Assembly (NCBI GenBank): GCA_020353535.1
Contig: CP070696.1
Coordinates: 779,497-843,496, forward strand
Direction: 5' to 3'
DNA length: 64,000 bases
DNA from: Spirochaetaceae bacterium
GTDB taxonomy: Bacteria > Spirochaetota > Spirochaetia > SZUA-6 > DRHE01
Positions within the stretch are counted from its first letter, which is position 1; every line of letters begins with the position of its first letter. Shown here in pieces: positions 33,674-42,347 of this stretch. The translations under genes and the position numbers were made by a program. The notes beneath the pieces are model-generated. The model ran no database searches, was not told where the DNA came from, and saw nothing but the letters and a program-made list of their open reading frames with translations.

Positions 33674-36600
33674 ATGGGTGCGGCTATGAGTCTCGACGAG
33701 TTCACGAATTATCTTGCCACCAACCTCGAATCTTACCAGCCATGGATTGAGCTGCGCCGGAGTATTGAGGAGGCGCGTTTCCCCGTAGAAGTCGAGGGAG
33801 TTCAGGGAGGATTTCTGGCCTACCTGGCCTTAAGGCTGCATGAGCAGATCCAGGGATCTACTCTGCTGGTCGTACCGACGGACCAGGAGGCCAGGGAGAT
33901 CCATGCGGATCTCCATCTATTCACGAAGCAGGTTCTCAGCTTCCCCTGGTGGGGCACTCTTCCTTACGGGCAGGGGCATCCGCTTCCGGCTGTGCATGGA
34001 CTGCGCACCTATGTACTCAGCCGGCTTCAGGGTGGAGCGCGAGCTCTGGTTGTCACATCGCTGCGGGGTCTGCTCAATCCCGTACCCGATCCGGGGGAGT
34101 TTGAAGGCCGGGCTGTGCATCTGCATGTCGGGGATACCGTGGATACCTTCGAAGTAGCAGAAAAGCTTGCCGAACTGGGTTATCTACGCGTACCAAGGGT
34201 CAGCCTGAGGGGCGAGTTTGCCCTGCGCGGCGAGGTGGTGGATGTTCATCCCTACGGTCAGGATCAAGCCCTGAGAATCATCTTCGATTTCAACAGCGTC
34301 GCTCAAATCCGTCATTTCGAACCGTTCACCCAGGCCTCCGTAGCGGACCTGGAGAGCGTGCGCATACCTCCGACCCGGGAGGTGATCTTCGATGAGAAAG
34401 CGCTGCAGCAGCTGAAGACTAATCTCCAGCGATCCGGCTCCAACGTCTCCGAAGTTGATCCGCTTTTGGACAGATTGCGCCTGGATCCGGATACGCCGGG
34501 TAGCGAATATCTGTTTCCCCTCTGTTCCGGGGGACGCTCTTCCCTGCTTGATTACCTGGGGCCGGACTCCCTCCTGCTGGCGGTCGACTCCGAGGGACTG
34601 GCGGGAGGCTCGGACGTGCTCCGCCGGGAGTATCTGGAATTATACAGGAAAGGTGGAGCAGCTCGGGGACCGGCGGCTGCCCAAGGTGATGCCTGGAGTT
34701 TCAGACCGCCTCCAAGGCAGATACTCCTGGATTTCTCCACCTTGGAGGCTTCTTTCGATCGGGCTGTACATCTTCACGCTTTGAAGGGAAGAAAAGAGGG
34801 GGGCGCCAGGATCGGCCTGGGATGTGATCCCCCTCGCAGCTTCTTCGGGAATTTGAGCTTTCTCAAAGAGGAACTGCAAAACCTGCTGGAGATCCAGTAT
34901 CGGATTTTCGTGTTCGCCGAATACGCCCATCAGGCGGAACGTCTGGGGCATCTGCTTAAGGATCTGGAGGTCACGGTGCTGCCCCAGGGCATTTCCCGCG
35001 GTTTTTCCCTACCGGCTTTACGCATCCTGGTCATTGAAGAAAACGAGATCTTCGGGCGCAAGCGCCGTATTCCCCGTTCCGTAGCAAAGGCCGAGAGCCG
35101 GGCGATCGATAGTTTCGTCGATCTGAATCCCGGAGACTTCGTGGTTCACCTTCAGTACGGGATCGGTCTGTTCAATGGGATCGACCGTATTAAGGCGGCC
35201 GGGCATGAGCGGGATTACATCTGCCTGGAGTACGACGGCGGTGAGAAGGTTTTTCTGCCGATCGAGCAGGTGAACCTGATACAGGCATACATCGGCCAGG
35301 AGGGCAAACGTCCCAAGCTGGACAAGTTGGGCGGAAAAGGCTGGCAGAGCAAGAAGGAACGGGTGCGGCGCTCTGTGGAGGAGATGGCCAGACGATTGGT
35401 GTCGTTGTACTCGGCACGCAGCACGGTCAAGGGATTCGTCTTTCCGCCGGATACGGATTGGCAGAGTGAGTTTGAAGCGCGCTTTCCCTACCAGGAGACC
35501 GAGGACCAGCTGCGCGCCATCGAGGAAGTCAAGGCGGACATGGAGAGCTCGCGGCCGATGGACCGGCTGATCTGCGGCGATGTGGGCTACGGCAAGACCG
35601 AAGTCGCCCTGCGCTCCGCTTTCAAGGCGGTCATGGGGGGAAAACAGGTTGCCCTGCTGGCCCCCACAACCATCCTGGCCGAGCAGCACTATGAAACCTT
35701 CCAGGAGCGTTTCGCCGGCTATCCCGTATCCATCGAGATGCTCTCCCGCTTCGTCAAACGCGGTCAACAGAAACGGGTGCTCGCATCCATTTCAGAGGGA
35801 GGTACGGATATCGTGGTGGGCACTCATCGGCTGCTGCAGCGGGATGTAAAGCCCAAAAACTTGGGGCTCATGATCGTCGATGAGGAGCAGCGCTTCGGAG
35901 TAAAGGACAAGGAGCGGCTCAAGGAGCTGAAGACGACGGTCGACTGCCTCACCCTGACCGCAACGCCCATTCCCCGGACGCTGCATATGGCCCTGATGAA
36001 GATCCGGGACATGTCGATCATCAACACTCCGCCGCAAAACCGCTACCCCATCGAAACCTTCATCCAGGAGTTTGACGAGGAGGTCATCTGCCGGGCTATC
36101 CGTCAGGAGATCGATCGGGGCGGGCAGGTGTACTACCTGCACAACCGGGTTCAGACCATTCCCCGGGTGGATAGCTTCCTCAGCCGCCTCCTGCCGGAGG
36201 TTCGCATCGCCAAAGCCCACGGTCAGATGCGGGAGGAGGAGCTGGAAGAGGTTATGCACCGCTTCATCCGCGGGGATGTTCAGCTGCTGCTATCCACCAC
36301 CATCATCGAAAACGGTCTGGATATCCCCAACGTCAACACGATCATCATCGACAGGGCGGATATGTTCGGCATCTCTCAGCTGTATCAGCTGCGGGGCAGG
36401 GTGGGGCGCTCCGACACCCCCGCCTATGCCTACCTCTTTTATCCCAAGGGTCGGGTGGTCAGCGAACTGGCCATGAAGCGTCTCAGAATCATCAGCGATT
36501 TCACCGAGCTGGGCTCCGGTTTTAAGATAGCCTTGAAAGACCTGGAGATCCGGGGCGCGGGAAACCTTCTGGGCCGGGAGCAGCATGGGGATATTCTGAC

Positions 36601-37126
36601 CGTCGGGTTGGATATGTACCTTCGCCTTCTGGATGAGGCGATGGAGGAGCTGCAGGTCGAGCAGGCGCCCCAGAAGGAACAGCCGCCGGAGGTGTATCTG
36701 GAGCTGCAGTACTCGGGCTTCATCCCCGACAGCTATGTGCCGGAAGCCATGGAGAAGATGGAGATGTACAAGAGGATCGCTTCGGTGAGCGGGTACGAGG
36801 AGTTGGATGCTCTGCAGCGGGAAGTGGAGGACCGCTTCGGACCCATGCCGGAGGATGTGCGCAGCCTGTTCGCCATCGCAGAGATCCGCATACTCTGCCG
36901 CGGCCTGTACGTCTCCTCCCTGAAGGAGAGAAACGGGCAGGCGATCGTGGAGTTCTCCAAACTATCCCAGATCTCGGTGGACCGGGTGATGAACCTGATC
37001 AGGGAGAGCGGCGGGAGCGTCTCCCTGGACCCCAAACAGCCGAACTGTTTGATTATCAAAACCGGACAGATCGGTCTGAAGGAGAAATCCGAGTTCATCA
37101 GCGACCGCCTGTCACGGCTGCTGTGA
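33674..37126 (+). CDS. mfd: Transcription-repair coupling factor
   Basis: Removes RNA polymerase stalled at lesions and recruits the UvrA excision machinery. At 1150 aa it is full length. The N-terminal UvrB-like region is degenerate as usual; the RNA-polymerase-interaction domain includes PGDFVVHLQYGIGLFNGI and EYDGGEKVFLPIEQVNLI; the translocase has Walker A GDVGYGKTEVA near residue 635, DEEQRFG near 735, and the later motifs TATPIPRTLHMAL and QLRGRVGRSD; a TRCF C-terminal domain ends the protein. The ATG at 33674 is chosen; an internal ATG four codons on is possible. It converges on the outer-membrane barrel gene. Confidence 0.97.
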   Translation: MGAAMSLDEFTNYLATNLESYQPWIELRRSIEEARFPVEVEGVQGGFLAYLALRLHEQIQGSTLLVVPTDQEAREIHADLHLFTKQVLSFPWWGTLPYGQGHPLPAVHGLRTYVLSRLQGGARALVVTSLRGLLNPVPDPGEFEGRAVHLHVGDTVDTFEVAEKLAELGYLRVPRVSLRGEFALRGEVVDVHPYGQDQALRIIFDFNSVAQIRHFEPFTQASVADLESVRIPPTREVIFDEKALQQLKTNLQRSGSNVSEVDPLLDRLRLDPDTPGSEYLFPLCSGGRSSLLDYLGPDSLLLAVDSEGLAGGSDVLRREYLELYRKGGAARGPAAAQGDAWSFRPPPRQILLDFSTLEASFDRAVHLHALKGRKEGGARIGLGCDPPRSFFGNLSFLKEELQNLLEIQYRIFVFAEYAHQAERLGHLLKDLEVTVLPQGISRGFSLPALRILVIEENEIFGRKRRIPRSVAKAESRAIDSFVDLNPGDFVVHLQYGIGLFNGIDRIKAAGHERDYICLEYDGGEKVFLPIEQVNLIQAYIGQEGKRPKLDKLGGKGWQSKKERVRRSVEEMARRLVSLYSARSTVKGFVFPPDTDWQSEFEARFPYQETEDQLRAIEEVKADMESSRPMDRLICGDVGYGKTEVALRSAFKAVMGGKQVALLAPTTILAEQHYETFQERFAGYPVSIEMLSRFVKRGQQKRVLASISEGGTDIVVGTHRLLQRDVKPKNLGLMIVDEEQRFGVKDKERLKELKTTVDCLTLTATPIPRTLHMALMKIRDMSIINTPPQNRYPIETFIQEFDEEVICRAIRQEIDRGGQVYYLHNRVQTIPRVDSFLSRLLPEVRIAKAHGQMREEELEEVMHRFIRGDVQLLLSTTIIENGLDIPNVNTIIIDRADMFGISQLYQLRGRVGRSDTPAYAYLFYPKGRVVSELAMKRLRIISDFTELGSGFKIALKDLEIRGAGNLLGREQHGDILTVGLDMYLRLLDEAMEELQVEQAPQKEQPPEVYLELQYSGFIPDSYVPEAMEKMEMYKRIASVSGYEELDALQREVEDRFGPMPEDVRSLFAIAEIRILCRGLYVSSLKERNGQAIVEFSKLSQISVDRVMNLIRESGGSVSLDPKQPNCLIIKTGQIGLKEKSEFISDRLSRLL

Positions 37127-37153
37127 TCCATTTTCCCCGAACGACCACCTCTC

Positions 37154-38331
37154 CTAGCTGTGTGTTCTCGACTCCCAATTGAACAGAGAAGTACGCAGGT
37201 AGACGACGGGGGAAAACTCCTCGCCGATCGCCTGGGCTGCGTAGACCTGGGTTTTAAATTGTATGTTCCCCTGGCCCGACAGGGTGAAAGAAAACCCCCC
37301 GCCAAGCCCCATGTTTGTCTCGGCACGGGACTGCAGGTCAAGCTCAGATTGGATGACGAGCAGATCGTAGATGTACAGCAGCCCGAACTGATGCAAGCGT
37401 ATGAATCTACCCTTCTTCCGGGAGGTTGTTATTGTAATATCGGCATCTTGAAAGATGCGCTGCTCTATGTCGAGGGATGAACGGAAGAAGCGAAGGGCAA
37501 AGAAGGAATCCGGTTCGTACCCTCGAATGCTCCCGAATCCCCCGAGGGAGTAGAAATCGATCTGCTGTTCCTCCCACACGACGACCAGCGTGTCGAATGT
37601 AAGTTCCTCCTCAAGGAATATTTTTTCCCTGATGTCGGCGCTTGCCAGGATCCGATTCTCGAGCTTGGAACTGATTGGATTGGAGAAACCACGGTAGCGG
37701 ACACCGTAGGTGATCTCACTGTAGATTCCATTGAAGAAGAATCCACGCCCGTCTCTTTCCACTCGGATACCGTCGTAGATCAGGCTGATCTGGGGTATTA
37801 GATCGACGCCCTCGTCCACGATCCGGCTCTCCGTCAGGTTTCCCTTGAAAATATCGTTTACGGTAATTGAGGGCTCGATCAATAGGTTCCTGATGAATTC
37901 GTAGGAAATTCCTGGTGTAAATCCCCTCTGCCGGTTCAGGTATTTGCTCGAGGGAACAAGCAAAACTTCCCCGCTAGATATCCGGGGTTCCACGAAGTTT
38001 TCGTAATCTACGTCCTGGTGGAACGTGATGTAAGGTTTGAAACGCCCGAATGGAAGCTCAAAGGTGAGCTCTCCGCCGATGTTGTTGTCGACCACCCTGT
38101 AGAACAGGTTGGAGGTTATTTCCAGGTTATTGAAGGAGAGAACGAAATGCTGAGCGATGTTTCCGCTTGGCAGGGCTATCTCGAACTGAGGACTAACCTG
38201 AGCCCTTATCTCGCTGACGCTGACGTCGAATCCGCCGTATTCATCGGGATCCTCGCTCTGTGCGAATCCCAAACCGGCAGCAATAAGGAACAGCAGCAGG
38301 AGGATCGGAAACGGGAAGCGAATCTTTTCAT
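37154..38331 (-). CDS. Omp85/BamA-like outer-membrane barrel, with an apparent frameshift at codon 3
   Basis: A protein of about 390 aa dominated by alternating beta strands, with GGFGSIRGYEPDSFFALRF matching the conserved VRGY turn of Omp85-family barrels and a short aromatic C-terminal strand. No POTRA domain is visible, so it is the surface-antigen type. The only ATG that fits a signal peptide is at 38331; one base appears to be missing in the A-run of ATGAAAAGATT, after which the reading frame gives KIRFPFPILLLLFLIAAGLG. Without the frameshift translation would need to begin at TTG 38272, beyond the signal peptide. Whether the shift is real or a sequencing error is unknown. Confidence 0.65.
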
Positions 38332-38407
38332 TGCTGAAAGTTGGTCCTTTTTATTGCCCACTGACCATATCATGATCAGGGTTCGTTGAGTTTTCGCTTG
38401 AGTGCCG

Positions 38408-39781
38408 TTAACGCTGCTCGATAGGCAGGTACTCCCGGTTGTGGAGCACATTTCGGTAGGCAGGACGGATGATTCGTCCTCCGGAGATCAGCTCCTCGAT
38501 ACGGTGGGCGCACCAACCGGCGATGCGGGCCACGCAGAAAATCGGGGTGTAGAGCTCTTTGGGGATATCGAGCATTTCGTACACCAGCCCGGAATAAAAA
38601 TCAACGTTTGCGGATACCACCTTGGAGGAGTTTTTCACCTGGCTGAAGACCTCCGGAGATAGTCTGGCTACCCGTTCGTACAGATTGAACTCCTCGCTCC
38701 TGCCCTTTTCAACGGCCAGCTCTTTGGCCTTGGATTTAAGCAGCACGGCTCTGGGATCCGAAAGCGTGTAGACAGCATGGCCGATGCCGTAGATCAGGCC
38801 TTGGCCGTCGAAGGTCTCTTTGCGCAGGATCTTGGCGAGGTAGTCGGCTATCTCCTGGTCATCCTGCCAATTCTTGACTTGGCTTTTGACATCCTCCATC
38901 ATATCCAACACTTTGAGGTTCGCCCCTCCGTGCAGCGGACCTTTGAGGGAGCCCACGGCCGCGGCTATGGCCGAGTAGGTGTCTGTACCGGTGGAGGTGA
39001 CCACGTGGGTGGTGAAGGTGGAGTTATTCCCCCCTCCGTGTTCGGCGTGAAGCACGAGAGCCAGATCCAGGATCTCCGCTTCCAGCTGAGTGAATTTGCT
39101 ATCCGCCCGAATCAGGTGCAGCAGATTTTCGGCTGTACAGAGGTTCTTCTGGGGACGATGAATAAACAGGCTCTTACCGTCGAAGTAGTGACTCTTGGCC
39201 TGGTACCCGTAGGCGGCCATCGTGGGAAAGCGGGCGATCAGCTCGATACTCTGGCGCAGAACGTTCTTCAGATCGAGCTCATCGGGATTGGGATCGTAGG
39301 AATAACAGACCAGCACGCTGCGCGCCAATTTATTGACGATCTCACGGCTGGGAGCCTTAAGAATCATGTTTTCGGTAAAACCATTGGGAAGAGCTCTGTT
39401 TTCTCCCAGCAGCGTGGTGAATTGCTCGAGCTGCTGTCGGTTGGGCAGGGTGCCGAAGAGAAGCAGGTAGCAGACCTCTTCAAAACCGTAGCGCTTCTCC
39501 GCCTGGAAACCCCGCGTTATATCGAGGATGTTGATACCCCTGTACTCCAGGCGGCCATCCACCGGAACGATCTGCCCTTCGTCGATGATGTACCCGTGCA
39601 CATCCCCGATTTCTGTCAGCCCGACCAGGACGCCGGTACCATCCTCGTTGCGCAAGCCCCGTTTTACAGAATACTTCTGATACAGATCCAGAGGGATTCG
39701 GTTCATCTTTTCCGCATTCCGGGTAAGCTCTTCGAGCAGGTCTTTGTCGATCTTCAAATCGAGTTTTTCATCGTGGTTCAT
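38408..39781 (-). CDS. Citrate (or 2-methylcitrate) synthase
   Basis: Condenses acetyl-CoA (or propionyl-CoA) with oxaloacetate. The protein has 457 aa and the catalytic residues of the family: His in LHAEHGGGNNST, His in GIGHAVYTLSDPRA, and Asp in NVDFYSGLVYEML, plus GPLHGGAN. It is longer than the 370-residue short type at its N-terminus (about 60 residues of basic-acidic sequence). The acyl substrate cannot be read from the sequence. A promoter is placed 68 bases upstream of the ATG. Confidence 0.92.
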   Translation of the reverse strand: MNHDEKLDLKIDKDLLEELTRNAEKMNRIPLDLYQKYSVKRGLRNEDGTGVLVGLTEIGDVHGYIIDEGQIVPVDGRLEYRGINILDITRGFQAEKRYGFEEVCYLLLFGTLPNRQQLEQFTTLLGENRALPNGFTENMILKAPSREIVNKLARSVLVCYSYDPNPDELDLKNVLRQSIELIARFPTMAAYGYQAKSHYFDGKSLFIHRPQKNLCTAENLLHLIRADSKFTQLEAEILDLALVLHAEHGGGNNSTFTTHVVTSTGTDTYSAIAAAVGSLKGPLHGGANLKVLDMMEDVKSQVKNWQDDQEIADYLAKILRKETFDGQGLIYGIGHAVYTLSDPRAVLLKSKAKELAVEKGRSEEFNLYERVARLSPEVFSQVKNSSKVVSANVDFYSGLVYEMLDIPKELYTPIFCVARIAGWCAHRIEELISGGRIIRPAYRNVLHNREYLPIEQR

Positions 39782-39848
39782 TGCGGATCCTTACATATCG
39801 GATAACTGTAAAAAAAAAGATCAAACTGTATATTTATACGAAACCAAG

Positions 39849-39877
39849 ATTATAGCGAAAAAGCTGGGATGATACAA
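39849..39877 (-). promoter_or_regulatory. Promoter of the citrate synthase gene
   Basis: On the minus strand TTGTAT (39877-39872), 17 bases and TATAAT (39854-39849) form a good sigma-70 promoter. A perfect 12-base palindrome, ATCGACGTCGAT (39886-39897), lies just upstream of the -35 box and could be an operator or part of the azlD end. Confidence 0.65.
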
Positions 39878-39906
39878 TAGGTCCCATCGACGTCGATAGC
39901 GTTGCC

Positions 39907-40212
39907 TCACCAAATTTCGAGGTTTTGAAACAGCAGGACCGCGACGATCGCCAGGACCACGATCACGGTGATGTTGCGGATAAACAGAGCGCATATCGCC
40001 GCCAGTAGTCCGGCTCCCGCGGCCAGGGCGGGTTTTCCCGGAATCGCGCCTAGGATCCCCGGGAAGATCAGCGCTCCAAGGGCAGCGTAGGGAAAGAATC
40101 TCAGCCATTTCCGCACCCACGGCGGCAGGGCGAGCTCCCCGGCAAAGAGAAATGGCAGCAAACGAGGGATGTAGGTCACCAGGAACATACCGGCCAGCAG
40201 AAGCCAGATCAC
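39907..40212 (-). CDS. azlD: AzlD-type branched-chain amino acid exporter subunit
   Basis: A 101-residue membrane protein starting at the GTG at 40212, which overlaps the azlC stop and has GAGGAGG immediately upstream. Hydrophobic segments include WLLLAGMFLVTYIPRLLPFLF, FFPYAALGALIFPGIL and ITVIVVLAIVAVLLF; the TYxPRLLPF phrase is typical of AzlD. Together with AzlC it forms an exporter of branched-chain amino acids or their analogues. No Lrp-type regulator is adjacent here. Confidence 0.92.
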   Translation of the reverse strand: MIWLLLAGMFLVTYIPRLLPFLFAGELALPPWVRKWLRFFPYAALGALIFPGILGAIPGKPALAAGAGLLAAICALFIRNITVIVVLAIVAVLLFQNLEIW

Positions 40213-40916
40213 GTAGCCTCCTCCACATCCGGAAGCAGCGTGCCCAGTGCGGACACCCCCAGTGTGGCGGCGATCAAAGCCCAGCCTTCGGATATCCCGG
40301 GAATCAGGTGCAAAACCCCCCAGGCGCCCAAGGCGCTGGCCACGGCCACCAGGGCGAACTGCCAGTGTTTGCGGGCCGAGGGAATCAGCAGCGCAATGAA
40401 CAGGGCGTACAGGCCGATACCCATTCCGTTGACGATTTTCATGGGAATCAGATCCGCAAATACCCCGCCCGCCAAGGTCCCGGTCAGCCAGGACAGGTAG
40501 GCCATCACGGCCATAATCCAAAAACTCAGAGCGCTCGGCTCTCCCGGTTCCGCATGAACACTGGCCACGACAAAGGTTTCGTCGGTGACCCAGTAGCTCA
40601 AGGCTGCGGACTTGATCTTGGAGGTCCTGATTTTCCTGGCCAGGGCGGTGCTCATAAGGAAGTGTCGGAAGTTCAATATCAATGTGGCCAGAATGATCTC
40701 AGAGAGCCCCACCTCGGAGGCGATCATCTTGACCGCCAGAAACTGGCTGGCCCCCGCGTATACCCAGGCGGACATGGCTGTCACCACGCCGACGGACAGT
40801 CCGGACTGCCTGCCCAGAATGCCGAAGGTTACGGCCACGGGCAGGTAGCCCAGAGCAATGGGCAGCCCATTGCTCAAGCCCCAGCGGATCGCCTCCAGGC
40901 GTTTCCTCGTCGACAT
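40209..40916 (-). CDS. azlC: AzlC-type branched-chain amino acid exporter
   Basis: A 235-residue integral membrane protein starting at ATG 40916; upstream in-frame starts would overlap the preceding gene's end. Typical AzlC segments are GLPIALGYLPVAVTFGILGRQSGL, SAWVYAGASQFLAV, LILNFRHFLMSTAL and SYWVTDETFVVAS. It is the larger partner of the AzlCD exporter and overlaps azlD by four bases. Nineteen bases separate it from the preceding membrane protein gene. Confidence 0.93.
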   Translation of the reverse strand: MSTRKRLEAIRWGLSNGLPIALGYLPVAVTFGILGRQSGLSVGVVTAMSAWVYAGASQFLAVKMIASEVGLSEIILATLILNFRHFLMSTALARKIRTSKIKSAALSYWVTDETFVVASVHAEPGEPSALSFWIMAVMAYLSWLTGTLAGGVFADLIPMKIVNGMGIGLYALFIALLIPSARKHWQFALVAVASALGAWGVLHLIPGISEGWALIAATLGVSALGTLLPDVEEAT

Positions 40917-40935
40917 TCGGGTACGCGGCTTTTGG

Positions 40936-41376
40936 CTATTGGTCCTGCTCGGGCTCTGCAGGCTCTTCCCGTTGGGTCCCTGAATCAGAAGCACGTTCGG
41001 CAGCGGCCGCACATTTTTCACAGGTATTGGCGTCGAAAAAAACAATTCGCTTTCCCGACAGCCTCTGACCGCAGAGGCGGCAGTTCAGGCGGAAGGGAAA
41101 GACCTGCCTTCTGTATCTGTAGCCAACCAGAACCAGCACGGCAACCAGCGGAATGAAAAGGATGTCCGGAAGCTGAAAGTAGACAATGAGCACGGTTCCC
41201 ACCATGAGAGCCAGTATCAGTATCCCGATGTAGAGGGTGGCGAAGCGTTTTTTCTGGGAATGTTGCTGGTAGCGCCTCTGAAACATATTCAGAACCAGAA
41301 CGGCTATCAGAAGGTAGAGGATCTTTTCGGAAACAAAGGTGGTGAGGGAGTGAAGGAAGCTGATACTCGGCATCAT
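40936..41376 (-). CDS. Membrane protein with a zinc-ribbon-like tail
   Basis: A 146-residue protein. Three hydrophobic segments (LYLLIAVLVLNMF, LYIGILILALMVGTVLIVYF and IPLVAVLVLVGY) are followed by a cytoplasmic four-cysteine ribbon, CRLCG and, after about 15 residues, CEKC, then an acidic tail. The start codon overlaps the stop of the GpgS-like gene (ATGA-type), so it is probably translated with it. Function unknown. Confidence 0.65.
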   Translation of the reverse strand: MMPSISFLHSLTTFVSEKILYLLIAVLVLNMFQRRYQQHSQKKRFATLYIGILILALMVGTVLIVYFQLPDILFIPLVAVLVLVGYRYRRQVFPFRLNCRLCGQRLSGKRIVFFDANTCEKCAAAAERASDSGTQREEPAEPEQDQ

Positions 41377-42347
41377 GAAATTTTGAACTTCTTTCTGTAT
41401 TCGGGGATATCGACCATCGGAGGCCGTTCCTCCTCGGTGATGTTCAGAGGGATCTCTTCGAATATGTTGTTGTTCACCTGGAACTGCCTTAAAGTGGTAC
41501 TCAGCTCCGGCAGGTCACCGAGGATACCCAGGGCTTCAACCCGCTTGAGAAAGGTCTGCAGGATGCCGAAGGCCATTTTACCAAGGTCTCGCGTGTGCTG
41601 GTTGCGGTGAACCCGCCTGTCCAGGTCGGTTTGGGCGATCGCCCCCAGTCCCCAGCGGTGGTATACATCGATCAGGTGGGAGGTTTCCACCCCGTAGCCA
41701 ATAGGAAAGGGGATCTTATCCAGCACCTGACGGCGCACCGCGTATTCACCGGAAAGGGGCTGGATAAGGGCGGTGAGCTCCGGGAAGAACAGGGAAAACA
41801 GGGGCCGGATCAGAATCTCCGTGACTCTGCCTCCGCCGGAAGGCCTGGTTCCCTGAGAAGCGGCCAGGGGCCTGTCGTAGAAGGCTTTGACATACTGGAT
41901 CTCCGGGCGGTAGATCAAGGGAGCCACCAAACCGTAGACAAAGCGGGGATGGATATTCTTGATATCCGCGTCGATATACACGAGGATATCCCCCTCCAAC
42001 TGGTAGATCGCCTTCCAGAGATTTTCCCCCTTTCCCCGTTTCTCGCCGTAGACCGGAAGGATGTCCCGCGACAGATAGACCTGGGCCCCGAAGGCGGCCG
42101 CCACTTCCCGGGTCGTATCGGAGGAATCCGAATCAATTACGGCGATCTCATCGAGAAGGGGATAACGCTGCATAAGCTCGCTGGTGAAGATAACGATCTC
42201 CTTTCCGATCGTCCGCTCCTCGTTCAGCGTGGGGATGCAGAGCGATATTTTGAGCTTCTGTTTCTGTTTCTCCTGAACCAGGGTGCTCAGATCCCAAAAG
42301 GTTGAGTGGTGGAAGGTGTTGGAATTGAGCCAGGAGTCAATCTGCAT
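41373..42347 (-). CDS. gpgS: GpgS-like glucosyl-3-phosphoglycerate synthase (GT81 type)
   Basis: Family 2-fold glycosyltransferase of 324 aa. The close match is to glucosyl-3-phosphoglycerate synthases: LCIPTLNEERTIGKEI, IDSDSSDTTREVA, GKGENLWKAIYQLEGDILVYIDADI (the DxD metal motif is DAD), VKAFYDRPL, GGGRVTEILIRPLFSLFFPEL, QPLSGEYAVRRQVLDKIPFPIGYGVE and HRNQHTRDLGKMA. It would start the synthesis of glucosylglycerate, a compatible solute or lipopolysaccharide precursor. The start overlaps the upstream M20-type gene by 11 bases. The matching phosphatase was not seen. Confidence 0.82.
   Translation of the reverse strand: MQIDSWLNSNTFHHSTFWDLSTLVQEKQKQKLKISLCIPTLNEERTIGKEIVIFTSELMQRYPLLDEIAVIDSDSSDTTREVAAAFGAQVYLSRDILPVYGEKRGKGENLWKAIYQLEGDILVYIDADIKNIHPRFVYGLVAPLIYRPEIQYVKAFYDRPLAASQGTRPSGGGRVTEILIRPLFSLFFPELTALIQPLSGEYAVRRQVLDKIPFPIGYGVETSHLIDVYHRWGLGAIAQTDLDRRVHRNQHTRDLGKMAFGILQTFLKRVEALGILGDLPELSTTLRQFQVNNNIFEEIPLNITEEERPPMVDIPEYRKKFKIS

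Noticed and set aside
33640..33680. GCGCG-AGTA-CGCGC hairpin close to the mfd start as a regulatory element
   Set aside because: Short stem with bulges, and no comparative support; too weak to list.
40152..41156. A 334-codon plus-strand frame opposite azlC and azlD
   Set aside because: Antisense of clear membrane-protein genes; no motif.
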